Source: Agarophyton chilense
Lineage: Eukaryota; Rhodophyta; Florideophyceae; Gracilariales; Gracilariaceae
Direction: 5' to 3'
DNA: 64,000 nt
Assembly: GCA_030374765.1 (NCBI GenBank)
Contig: JARGXX010000071.1
Location: 124,001-188,000 of the forward strand
Part shown: piece by piece, positions 11,680 to 20,968 of the stretch
Position numbering within the stretch: the first letter of the stretch is position 1
Layout: the number at the start of each line of letters is the position of its first letter
Notes under the pieces: model-generated
What the model saw: the letters and a program-made list of their open reading frames with translations, nothing else
Told to the model about the DNA's origin: nothing
The model's database searches: none
Position numbers and translations under genes: made by a program

Positions 11680-12633
11680 TTACGAAACTGTGCTCTTTAA
11701 ATCCATCGATCTTCTTTTCCCTACAACTTCGTTGTCCCCACCTCCTTCACCTGTCAGCAGCCCCCGCAGTCCGCCAGCTGATAAGCGATGCCGCAGCATC
11801 CCGGAATTTGCAGAATTAGTGTCCGACAAATCAGCAAACTTCCTCAAATCGTAGAACGGAGATCCTGGCTTAATGCGTTCCGGAGCTACACTTGACAAAG
11901 CCTTGACCAGGGCCACAATGCCGCTCGTAGCGAAGTCAATCTTGTTGTCTAGCTGATCGATTCTCTCGTTCACATCTCCCAACGCGTTCTTTACTCCAGC
12001 AACTTCGTCACCTACCTCAGCCACCCCCTCTTTCACCGCACCCACATCACGGTCGATTTGGTCCGCCAGCGCGAGCTTTACCCCGTCGACACGCCCTTCT
12101 ACCTCGCGCAGCCGGAGTGTAATTTCCCTCTTAACCGCCCCTAACGCGCCGCTCACTCGCGTTATGCCCTTCTGCATGGCTTCCACGGTGCCCGTAAACG
12201 TGCTCTGGCTCACCCAGGCTAAATCCGTCAACCTGAACTTCTTCCGGTACGCTACATAGTACATAACCCCACCTATCGAAACTGCCGCGACTCCCCATCC
12301 GATCAAGTTAAAAATGTCGGTGATAGTGCCAAGCGAGCCCTTGTATGAAGGCATGATAAGCAACTGGTCACTGCGCGAGCGGTTTACCTCGCGTGACAGC
12401 GAAGCCAACTGCCGCGAAAGCTCATTTAAGTGAGGCGTCGAATCGAGATTCGACGTCGCCACGTCTGCATGCACAGCTGTGTCTGACTTTGACCCGTCAC
12501 CCGCGTTTTGCTCCACTTCGCGCAGGATTCTTGCAGCGATGGAGCGCGCTTTGTCGAGATGGTTGTACAAGTAGGAGCCAGAGAAGCCGGCGCCGAAGAG
12601 CAGCGCGAGCGAACGGACCCCAAGCGCCGCCAT
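11680..12633 (-). CDS. DUF1664 membrane protein with coiled coil
   Basis: A protein of 317 residues from the ATG giving MAALGVRSLALLFGAG; the upstream open frame is basic and low in information. Seen: a hydrophobic N-terminus (5-20), a transmembrane segment at about 106-128 ending GGVMYYVAYRKKFRLTDLAW, then a long heptad-like helical region (about 140-245) and a polar tail. The transmembrane-(W/Y)-basic-LxDLxxV arrangement followed by a coiled coil is the pattern of the DUF1664 family of plants and algae, whose function is unknown. It is divergent from the MED11-like gene, with 277 bases between starts. Location is likely an organelle or endomembrane, by inference. Confidence 0.75.
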   Translation of the reverse strand: MAALGVRSLALLFGAGFSGSYLYNHLDKARSIAARILREVEQNAGDGSKSDTAVHADVATSNLDSTPHLNELSRQLASLSREVNRSRSDQLLIMPSYKGSLGTITDIFNLIGWGVAAVSIGGVMYYVAYRKKFRLTDLAWVSQSTFTGTVEAMQKGITRVSGALGAVKREITLRLREVEGRVDGVKLALADQIDRDVGAVKEGVAEVGDEVAGVKNALGDVNERIDQLDNKIDFATSGIVALVKALSSVAPERIKPGSPFYDLRKFADLSDTNSANSGMLRHRLSAGGLRGLLTGEGGGDNEVVGKRRSMDLKSTVS

Positions 12634-12910
12634 TGCATGCGTGGATGAGAAAGACGAACCGGTGGAGCTCGTGTTTGGGGAGCGGTGTGTGTTTGTCAGA
12701 AGGCGAGAGCGATGGACTGCGGCGCTGCTCTTGCGGTTCCTGCGAGGATGGTGGTTGGGTGCGTTGTGCACAAGAAAAAGGCAGAAAATGGGATGCTTAA
12801 ATTGCATCAGAATGCATCGCGCAATACATTCCTCCGCCGCTTGCTTCCGCGAGACGTCTCCATCGCGCTGCTCCGCCGACTCGCACTTTTCAAGTCCATG
12901 CGCTCGCAAG
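12634..12910. promoter_or_regulatory. Divergent promoter region DUF1664/MED11-like
   Basis: 277 bases lie between two outward-facing ATGs. Compact shared upstream regions of this kind recur in this gene island. No specific factor site is recognised. Confidence 0.45.
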
Positions 12911-13501
12911 ATGGTCGGTCAGCAGCAGCGCGTCCCCTCGACCGCCGAGTCGCTCAAAAAGCTCACCACCGCCGAGGAGAAAATTCTTACCTTTCTAACG
13001 CACGCCACTGAAGCAATCCGTGCGCTCTCCCAAACCGACGCGCCTGACGCCACTCTTGCCACTGCAGAAGCACAAGCTTTCCTCACCAATGTGCACGAGG
13101 TACAGTCAATTCTCCGCTCACAGATAGAAACACTCACAAGCGACGTGCCCCAAGAGAACATCACGATGCTCCGGCTGGTGGAGGCGGACCTGGCGTTGCA
13201 GCGCACCGCGCACGTTCACCGCGCCTTGGCGCATGTACTGCGCTTGTTCGGCGAGCCGGTTTCTGGCATGCCGGCTTCGGCACCCAGCCCACCTTACATG
13301 CCGAGTCCTGTGGCGAATACACCGGTGGGCTTGATTGGCGGTATAGCGCCTACGCCTCCAGCTGCGGGTGCGCCTATCACGATTGCTGTGCCGAGCCCGG
13401 ATGCTGGCGCGGCTAGTGCGCAGCGTTCCGTGCAGATTGGGCTGAACGGCGGCACGGCGGACGTAGCGGACGCACAAAATGCGGATGCCATGGAAATGTA
13501 G
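12911..13501 (+). CDS. MED11: Probable Mediator subunit 11
   Basis: A protein of 196 residues. The first 100 are helical, with the MED11 spacing: SLKKLTTAEEKILTFL, then an FLTNVHEVQSILRSQIETL segment, then a second amphipathic helix ending HRALAHVLRLFG. MED11 sits in the Mediator head module with MED22 and MED17 and contacts general transcription factors. The C-terminal half is a Pro/Ala/Gly-rich tail not found in other MED11 proteins. The start is the ATG at MVGQQQRVPST; the open frame upstream looks non-coding. MED11 is short and weakly conserved, so another helical-bundle protein remains possible. Confidence 0.55.
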   Translation: MVGQQQRVPSTAESLKKLTTAEEKILTFLTHATEAIRALSQTDAPDATLATAEAQAFLTNVHEVQSILRSQIETLTSDVPQENITMLRLVEADLALQRTAHVHRALAHVLRLFGEPVSGMPASAPSPPYMPSPVANTPVGLIGGIAPTPPAAGAPITIAVPSPDAGAASAQRSVQIGLNGGTADVADAQNADAMEM

Positions 13502-13716
13502 TGTGAGGGCTCCGCGTTTCATTCAGTACTGGAGATGGTCAGTAAGGTGCCGTTGGTATTTATTACGGAAGGAGCGGAGCAGTTTTCGTGCTTTGGTATG
13601 CATTGCTACAGCGTGGGGGAGCGTGGAGTGTGGAATATGACCGTCGAGAACACTTGAGCTTATTAACCCGTACCAGCACTCTAATTGCGCGCTCGGGGCG
13701 TGCCTCAGAAACATTA

Positions 13717-14502
13717 TCAGATATCGTAAGGCGTGAAAATGGACGGACCACTTTCCTTGCTTTTGTCCACAGGGCGCTCGGGCTCGCGGGAATGGGTAGC
13801 ATCGTCCCGTGTGATGACATTGCCCTGGTCGTCCAGCTCAATATCATCAAGGTCACTCAGATCAACCTCCTCGTCATCTGTCACCGCTTCTGTTGACCGT
13901 CCAGTGGACGCCGCATAACTCACATTCTCTCCCGAAACGCTACGTGCTCCCAACCCCGACACCTTTCGCGTGCCCACACCCCCATTCAGTCGAAAATCAT
14001 CACCATCCAACAAACAACCGTCCGCCGTTACGTCCACCTTTGCGTCTACCGTTGCGTCTGCCGTTGCGTCTGCATCCACCGCCGCTTCTGGGTCCAGCTC
14101 CGCGACGAATGCGTATATTTTCTTCTTCCAAGAAGTGACCTGTCCCATAAATGAGCGTTTGGAACACTTTTGACGAATGAGCGGTGTCATGGGGTCGCCC
14201 TTTTTCCGTTTTTCACGTGGACACGCCGCGATGAAGCGGTCGTAAGCGAGCGTGTTTTTTCCATAGGCGATTTGTTTTTGGCGTTGAAACAGACGATGTT
14301 CATCGGTCTCTACTCCGTTAGCAAGTGCGAAGCGCTCGACTGTTTCGGACCACGGACGGTGTCGCTTCAGAGGGCGCGCATTGTTAGAGCCAAAGCCAGA
14401 GCGGGGGGCTTGGGATTTGCGGGGGTTAGGAGTGCGGTCCATGGCGCGGCCGGAAGTCTTCTGACTTGGTTTGAGCGTGGGGTGTGGACGATGACGACCC
14501 AA
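13717..14502 (-). CDS. SLBP: Histone stem-loop binding protein
   Basis: A protein of 261 residues. The RNA-binding domain (about 64-135) is clear: VETDEHRLFQRQKQIAYGKNT followed by LAYDRFIAACPREKR and SKRSFMGQVTSWKKK. SLBP binds the 3' hairpin of replication-dependent histone mRNAs and directs their processing and translation. The usual HPxTPNK loop reads DPMTPLI: the Thr is kept, but Asn and Lys are lost. The Tyr/Trp pair of the YSRRSW segment is Cys/Phe. The C-terminus is acidic, with VDLSDLDDIELDD near the end. Its gene is convergent with the MED11-like gene. An E2F-type site lies 79 bases upstream of the start. Met21 is an alternative start. Confidence 0.88.
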   Translation of the reverse strand: MGRHRPHPTLKPSQKTSGRAMDRTPNPRKSQAPRSGFGSNNARPLKRHRPWSETVERFALANGVETDEHRLFQRQKQIAYGKNTLAYDRFIAACPREKRKKGDPMTPLIRQKCSKRSFMGQVTSWKKKIYAFVAELDPEAAVDADATADATVDAKVDVTADGCLLDGDDFRLNGGVGTRKVSGLGARSVSGENVSYAASTGRSTEAVTDDEEVDLSDLDDIELDDQGNVITRDDATHSREPERPVDKSKESGPSIFTPYDI

Positions 14503-14580
14503 TTAGTGTAGGGGTGGGAGCAAGCCGCACGGTTTTTTGCCCCTCTAGAGTGCTCTGGCCCTCCAAAAAAGTTCCGTCAA

Positions 14581-14592
14581 TTTGGCGGGAAA
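14581..14592 (+). promoter_or_regulatory. E2F consensus site upstream of SLBP
   Basis: The bases TTTGGCGGGAAA form a perfect extended E2F/DP site, centred about 85 bases upstream of the SLBP ATG. SLBP is needed in S phase, so cell-cycle control fits. Binding itself is inferred. Confidence 0.6.
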
Positions 14593-14934
14593 ATACCAGC
14601 GTGAAACAGTAACTCACCACTTCATCATCATCATCGAGTAGTCACCTACCACGTCCATTGAATTAGAACTAAGGTCTCTCGCGCCATTTCTATCCGTAGT
14701 TTCAGTGTAGCTGTGTAGACCGCGCGCCTTGTACACTGCGATTTCTCTTGCTAGGAGATTGCCTCAATGCATAGCAGCATTCACACCTCTTTCTTCATCG
14801 CCAATCACCAAACCTCATTTTCATGTGGCATTTCTCTTCGCCCCACATAGCAATTACTTCCCATCACATTTTCATTAGTCGGAAAGCAAAAGGCTCAATT
14901 CGAGACGACCCCGCCACACAGCCAACACAGTCTT

Positions 14935-16338
14935 CTACCCATGACGAAGAGGTCGCCCCCTATCCTCCACGTTGTCGACGACAGAGTTAATGCTTCCACC
15001 TCGCGGTCCCATAGATCCAATAGGGTTCCCGGGCTGTTCGATTTGCAGATTGTTCTTTAAAAGTGTCATCCGCAACAGCATGGCCTCAGCCTCGTCGAAC
15101 ACATCGCGACCTTTGCGGAGCGCGCTCTTTATGGCCTCTGCCCGTGGCCGGGCCTTCTTGGCAAGCAACTCATGCTTTTCCGAGTCAATTCGGGCTTCGA
15201 TTGCACCAGACTCAATCAATGCAAGAAGTTCTTCTTCAAGTTCTTCGGCCGTCGTGTTAAACACAGACTCCATCCGTCGTAACAATACGGATGTGAAAGG
15301 TGTTGTATACTGCACAATCGCTTTGCGACGTATCATCCGGAAAAGCACATCTACATGGTTTTGAGATCCTACGTACATGTCCAGCATAAGCTCAGGTCGA
15401 ATTTTTTCCATGGTTTGCAGACACCGAGTGAAACGAGAGTTATGGAAGTCGTGGATGATCTCGCGCATGTCTGGAACTAGTTCGAGTAGATTGGCAAACG
15501 CTGCGTTCTTGATAACTTCTTTGATAAGTTGTTCTCTTGTCCTTGTAGCCATTGCACAAAGTCCACCATAGACCGCAACGTCTTCTAGAGCAATCATATC
15601 GCCAAACTTTTTTGACAGTTCGCTTATACTTGCCTCACTTGGATCGGTGTTTGTCTCAACGAATCGCTTAACAGCCTGTTCGTACTGACCTCTGACCATA
15701 TTAGCCAAGCCAGCACAGGCGCGCATGTTGCACATTTCTGGCGAAGTTTTGTCGGAGTCGGGAGTGTTCTCAGCCATGAGGAAATGGTTCTCCACATGGC
15801 CGAAGTCGGAGTCCTCAATACTGACCTGAATGACCTTGTAGCACATATAAATGCTATGTTCCGCACGAGTACAATAATCACGAGTCTTGATGTGGTCACC
15901 TCTGGCGTGTTGAAGTTTACCCCGCATGTGAAAAAAGTCTCCCAAGTCGCTGTGTATATTCCTCAGGACCTCTTTGTTTTGCGGCTGATTATTATCGTCC
16001 AGTGCGCGATGTAACTTCTCTATTTCACGAGCTGCCCATCGATTATTCTCTTCCACCCAAATTGAATCAAGTTCGAATTCATCGCCGATGAGACCGTCTG
16101 CTTCCTTAATGAGGTCTTTGTACTGAAGAGTATCGCGACCTTTTTTAGCTTCGATGATGGCGATGCGCAGCGCCTCAGAGCGCAGTGGAGGGCATTTTTT
16201 CGCAATGAATTGCATGCGATGGATCTTGCCGCGGCCTCTGTATCGTGCGGCGTACACATCTATATCGAATGTGAGGGCCTCGTCTTGCATAATTGCGGCC
16301 GGAGGAGATTCTTGAGAGGGCAATATGTTGACAGTCAA
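14935..16338 (-). CDS. CSN1: COP9 signalosome subunit 1
   Basis: A protein of 467 residues. The N-terminus FDIDVYAARYRGRGKIHRMQFIA matches the CSN1 (GPS1/FUS6) start, and is followed by the RPN7 helical-repeat region (about 60-250) and a PCI domain (about 255-400) with the winged-helix segment LRRMESVFNTTAEELEEELL. CSN1 is the scaffold subunit of the COP9 signalosome, which removes NEDD8 from cullins. The proteasome paralogue RPN7/PSMD6 is less likely because of the YAARYRG start. The C-terminal tail is short and glycine-rich. The frame is intact. The start may be Met1 or Met17. Confidence 0.9.
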   Translation of the reverse strand: MTVNILPSQESPPAAIMQDEALTFDIDVYAARYRGRGKIHRMQFIAKKCPPLRSEALRIAIIEAKKGRDTLQYKDLIKEADGLIGDEFELDSIWVEENNRWAAREIEKLHRALDDNNQPQNKEVLRNIHSDLGDFFHMRGKLQHARGDHIKTRDYCTRAEHSIYMCYKVIQVSIEDSDFGHVENHFLMAENTPDSDKTSPEMCNMRACAGLANMVRGQYEQAVKRFVETNTDPSEASISELSKKFGDMIALEDVAVYGGLCAMATRTREQLIKEVIKNAAFANLLELVPDMREIIHDFHNSRFTRCLQTMEKIRPELMLDMYVGSQNHVDVLFRMIRRKAIVQYTTPFTSVLLRRMESVFNTTAEELEEELLALIESGAIEARIDSEKHELLAKKARPRAEAIKSALRKGRDVFDEAEAMLLRMTLLKNNLQIEQPGNPIGSMGPRGGSINSVVDNVEDRGRPLRHG

Positions 16339-16812
16339 CGTAATGAGCGCTTATGAGTGAAGAAGTCTGGAAGGGGCGAAGCAGACCTCGCCAAAGGCCG
16401 ATGTGCTGTTGCAGAGGGTGATAACTGTCAGAAAAAGAAAACATAATTCTGCAGAACCACTGAGACAGCCCAGATTAAAAAAAAAATGCAACGCATGGAA
16501 ATGTTAGAATCCAGAGCCTCCGTTGAGATTCTGTTTTCCGGAGACAACGAAAAATTGACGCCTCTGCGTTTGGTCGACTAAAGCATTACTCTACCTCCTC
16601 GTGCTGTCGACTGGGCAGCTCAAGCTGGCTAACTAGTAAGTCAGGGAGGGATTTCTGTTAGAGGAGGAAGTGATCAGACCTTAGTAGAGCAGTCATCCCC
16701 GTTTTGTTTGTGTTTTTCAAAAATCTTGCTTTATTTCAATTTTCTGAGAAAAATAAATATTGGTATAAAATGGCCGAGCATTGCTGTATACTACAAGAAT
16801 TTTTTGAAGCTA
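16339..16812. other. CSN1 upstream region
   Basis: About 470 bases upstream of CSN1, ending at the target TA of the Tc1 element. No gene or clear motif is visible. Confidence 0.4.
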
Positions 16813-16840
16813 CAGTCCTATTCATAAGTATACGCACACC
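16813..16840 (+). repeat. Left terminal inverted repeat, Tc1 element A
   Basis: Outer repeat starting CAGTCCTATTCATAAG, directly after the TA at 16811-16812. Its partner is at 18335-18362 on the other strand. Confidence 0.85.
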
Positions 16841-17050
16841 CGCGAAACGTCCACCGAACCGTTTAAAAAGACAAAAGCACGTCTTTTGTGACGTGTGGTG
16901 GTGTATATTCTCTTTGTTAAATCACTAAAAGCTCGTTTCCTCTCACTGTATATCTATTTTCTGCAGCACATCGCATCAACTGTTTTCCACCATCGTCATA
17001 AATAAAAGCACGATTAAATATTTTACTTACTGTAGAACCCCTAGGCCGTA

Positions 17051-18037
17051 TCAATACTTTGTTTTACGTCCATTATCTCTCAAAACAGCCATGCAACGCT
17101 TTGGCATGCCTCTGCTGAGCTTGTAAAGAACTTGGAGGTCTATTTTCTCCCATTCTTTCAATAAAGCTTCCTTTAAAGCATTTTTCGACTCATATTGTCG
17201 ATTATCTGCGTAAACCCTGTAAGCAAGAATACTCAATAGGATTCAAGTCAGGAGAATGGGCCGGCCATTCCAAAAGCACAATAGCTTCTTCATTAAACCA
17301 CGCTTTAGAATACCTTGAAACGTGTATCGGTGCATTTTCTTGCTGAAATAGAGCTCTTCTGAGTGATACATGTCAATAAATGGTACCAAATGTTCCTTTA
17401 ACATCTTCACATATATCTCTGAGTTCATATTTCCTTCAATGAAAACCAAAGGTCCTTTACCAAACATAGAGAAGCAATGCCATATCATAACCAAAAAACC
17501 TCCATTTTTTGCGCTTCAAAAAAATCTTTTCATCATGTCGTAGATCATGCCAGTAGTAGCTCCAGCCATCGGGACCATCACCATTAATTTTTTTTCGTCG
17601 CTCCAAATAACCATATCCCACTCTTTAGCATAAAATCGATTGTATTGCATGGCCCATTTCAAGCGAGCAATTCTGTGAGATTCAGTGATTAGTGGTGCTG
17701 ATTCTTTCTTCTTATACTCAAACTTGTCCAGTCTAAGGATTGCTCTTGTGACTGTTGAAATCGAAACTTCAAGTTGCAAGTCATTTTTTAGACGTTTTGC
17801 CGAAGATCTTTGTTTTGAAAGTGTTCTTTTTAGTTGTCTTTCATCGTGTTTGGATAATTTTCGTGGCCTCCCGGGTCTTTTCTTTTGAATATTAGATGCA
17901 TTTCGTTTCAGATATCTGTGGATACTAGATTTGGATCTTCCCAGCTGGTTTGCAATTTTTTGCAATGACAAATTAGCGGTGTGAAGCGCTATAATTTGTG
18001 CTTTCTCCTCGCTGGTTAGTTCCTTGCCTCTAGGCAT
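17051..18037 (-). pseudogene. Tc1-type transposase, broken (element A)
   Basis: The start is clear: MPRGKELTSEEKAQIIALH. It is followed by a paired-like double helix-turn-helix (RSKSSIHRYLKR), a GRPRKLS hook, and the first catalytic Asp in VIWSDEKK. The coding path then meets an in-frame TGA near 17519 and local frameshifts in the stretch around the second Asp and the NPIE motif. Where the second Asp is expected, the frame reads QQENAPIH, so that residue is Glu. The C-terminus LAYRVYADNRQ is recognisable. The copy is dead. Confidence 0.85.
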
Positions 18038-18334
18038 TTTTGTGATGGTATATGTTGTTCAGTGTGAACTGTAGAGCAACGTTCTGTTTTATTCTAACAA
18101 ACTCAGGAACATTTGTATTTCATTGAGCGCAGTACTAAGAAGTGCGCGCTTTTTTTGTAATCGTGCGTATATTTTTGCACTACGTGTGAAATTGTATTTT
18201 GTGTAATGCAAGAGATTTAATAGGAATATTACCAATACAGAAGTACATTTAGTGATACAACTTCCTACGGAAACTTGCTACATCGTCTATGTCTTTGAGA
18301 GTGTCTTGGAACCTTTACATATGTGCTAAACACG

Positions 18335-18362
18335 CCCGTGCGTATATTTTTGAATAGGACTG
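18335..18362 (-). repeat. Right terminal inverted repeat, Tc1 element A
   Basis: On the minus strand it reads CAGTCCTATTCAAAAA. It is followed outside by the TA duplication at 18363-18364. Confidence 0.85.
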
Positions 18363-18364
18363 TA

Positions 18365-19345
18365 GATTCGACAAATTGCAGATCCTTAGTTTTTGGATAA
18401 CTTGCTGTCTATTAAAACCCCGCCCGCGATTCAACAGGGCATATTTTTGAACCACATTATGGAGGTCTTTTTTTTACTTGATTGCGGATTGAGTAGCGGC
18501 TTAAAAAGGACCCAACCTAATCGCCTTCTCTCATTAACAAAAGCAGCTGCTTAAAGTTTGAAAACAAATGGATTTATATTCACTGAGTTACCGGCCTGTC
18601 TTCTCTAGAAAAGCTTTGATACATCTAAACTTGCTCTTAACCTGATTGCCTATCGAAACTTTTCTCTTTATCACACATTCTGCCTTAAATTAAGTTTTCT
18701 TAAGCTTTGAAATCCTGACAGTTCAGGTTGCAATGCTTCTCAATTTATCAACAAAGAGAGACAGGGTAGATCTTTAAGACACAGCGAAGAGCTTTTTCAA
18801 TGCCAACCTATCGTTTTGGAGCTTTAAGAGCTTATAAATCTTTTCATTTAGCACATTATGGCCTCAGAGACTATATTGGCCAGGGGATACTTCTGATTTA
18901 GTGCTCTAATCATTTCAAAAGGGCCTTTGTTTTTACTGCTATCATTAACGCCTTTTTGGAACATCTTTATGATGTCCTCCGTAAATGCAGCAATGTAAAT
19001 AGCACTGTAGCAGTAGCCATAGAGAAAACAAACCTTTAGGCTTTGTGATTTAGTGACCACTCGGTGGTACTCAGCCATTTCTTTTGTACCGTCTCGAATG
19101 ACGAAATCAAAATGACTGAATTCTTTTCTCTTCAAGATGGCGTAAGCAACGACATTACATATTTTAGGATCAACTATAATGTCTCAAGCGGTTTCGGACG
19201 TCTTATTTGTTGCTACAGGCTGAAAAGTGGCACGAATGTCAACTACATTCTAGCGATGTATAATTAAAACATCGGAAAACACCGAAGTTGCATCACGGTT
19301 GCTCCGACTGTCGTGTACAGCACCCAAGTTGTTGCTTTTGTCGCT
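18365..19345. other. AT-rich stretch with one unassigned minus-strand frame
   Basis: The minus-strand frame 18848-19135 (about 95 residues) has a hydrophobic middle (VCFLYGYCYSAIYIAAF) but no known motif. It lies downstream of the frame at 19346-19777 on the same strand, and the two may be exons or remnants of one gene. Otherwise nothing is seen. Confidence 0.3.
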
Positions 19346-19777
19346 TTACCTACCATCTTTTTCACATGCGGGGCTGTTAAGTGGCGCAGAATCAACATCA
19401 ACTAGAACGGGACAGAAAATATGCACGTTCCAATCCCTGTTTTCTATCCGAATGCTAAGGCGCGTCGCCATTTCAATACCAGAGTAGTCATGTGCTTCTA
19501 TTGAATAGTTGATTGACGATCTCAAAAGCCCATATGCAGAGCACGGCAACGCACTGCCACACGAGGTCTCCGTGAAACCGTAAGATGATTCATTCACAAA
19601 TCGAACTTTTGTACCAACCGTAGTGAGCAAATTGTCCCCAGCAGAAGATAGGTCATATATCTTCAGTTTGTTCAGTCGTAGAAGCTGTAGAACTATGTCT
19701 TGGTTGTTTCCTGCAGACACCAACGCTCTGAACAGCTCAGTAGAGCTCGACACATCTCTTCCGGTTTGTAAATACAT
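19346..19777 (-). CDS. Unrecognised minus-strand frame, 143 residues
   Basis: An open frame with an ordinary amino-acid mix. It contains several Ser/Thr-rich beta-like stretches, such as RLSIRIENRDWNVHIFCPVLVDV, and a cysteine pair in ETSCGSALPC. I do not recognise a family. It may be a piece of a membrane or surface protein gene that continues into 18848-19135. It could equally be a remnant. Confidence 0.25.
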   Translation of the reverse strand: MYLQTGRDVSSSTELFRALVSAGNNQDIVLQLLRLNKLKIYDLSSAGDNLLTTVGTKVRFVNESSYGFTETSCGSALPCSAYGLLRSSINYSIEAHDYSGIEMATRLSIRIENRDWNVHIFCPVLVDVDSAPLNSPACEKDGR

Positions 19778-20968
19778 TTCGCAGTGCTATTAGCCTTTTT
19801 CAAAATGAGTATCGATCAGACCTTCTCCATCCTGTGTCTCCGTGTGGACGTGTAGGGCAACGCTTGGAGCGGAGACACCACGAAGATGTGCGGGATCTTC
19901 CTCTCTTGAGAGACACGCCTCAGGCGGAGGAGACGCGTCCCAGCGTAGCACAGAAACAGAGCCACTCTGGAAAGGCACGACAGAGTCGGGTGTAAGACCA
20001 AGGCCAATCCGGCGGGATATATCTAGAGTGTTTAGGTGAGCACGGCACAGTCCGGGGTGTGACCAGTCCTAGGAGGAGCGGTACCACGGCGATTGTCGGA
20101 AAAGGAGCGAGGAAAAACTCGTATGAGGGGGGAACGAGCGGGGTGAGTGATGCCGCCACTCACGAGAGCCAAAAAAAGGAGAACAAGAGGAAAACGGGGG
20201 CGAAACCCTATACAGGGGCGAGACTACGACAAGTGTCGGCGATTAAATATGAACCCACGGTGGTGGTAGCACTCTGGTCGACAGAGGGGTGGATGAACTA
20301 ACGTGCAACGGGCGCTCACGCAGTATACGCGCCGAAGGCGAAGAGTTCAGAGCCAAGACTCCCTCCTTGGGATATCCCAAGAGGGTGTTTACTGGGTAGC
20401 AGTGCTCAACCTCCTAAGTTGTGTGGCATGCGGCCCCTGACAGTGGGCGCGCGCCCGAAAAATAGACACTAAATAGCGATAGCGTAGCTAAATAAATACT
20501 GAAAATTACTAAATAATACTAACCACTAGGTAGAATCCGGGCCACGTGTGGCACGCCTCGCACTCGAGCGTCGGCATCCGTTCAGTCCACGTGTTCCACC
20601 AGTGTGCACTTCCGGCTCTAACCGGCCGTCAGCACGCAATAGCGGTATAGCTTGTCACCAAGCTAGTTCTCAAGCCAGCGAAACCTCTAAGTCCTGGGAA
20701 GAAACCCCCTTGAAGGGCATTGTCCTTCATATCTCCCTCCTTAGGTGACGAACACGCCGTCGACATGGCGAGGAGGCAACGGTCCAACCGGCATAAGAGC
20801 GAGCCGCGTAACGCGTCCAGCGACCACTCGACTGTCGAAGGCAGAGCAGCATAACCGAACGACAAACGCACCAACGCGGTAACCACTCCTCGAACTTCGA
20901 GCGCTCTTCCGCTTCGTACGCCAACTTCCCGCGACCACATCCCGATACCTCGGCGACCAGTACTCCCG
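19778..20968. other. GC-rich repeat-like DNA without a gene
   Basis: Base composition changes sharply from the AT-rich DNA before it to GC-rich DNA like that of the retroelement region that follows. Short frames on both strands show no domain. The stretch probably belongs to mobile-element DNA. I could not find terminal repeats by eye. Confidence 0.35.

Larger units (their letters stand above)
16813..18362 (-). mobile_element. Tc1-type DNA transposon A, inactive
   Basis: A 1,550-bp element flanked by TA at 16811-16812 and 18363-18364. The outer terminal repeats begin CAGTCCTATTCA and agree at 23 of 25 positions. A related inner copy lies about 180 bases inside each end (near 16995-17012 and 18162-18180), giving the IR/DR layout known from Sleeping Beauty-like Tc1 elements. 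The transposase runs on the minus strand and is broken. Confidence 0.9.
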
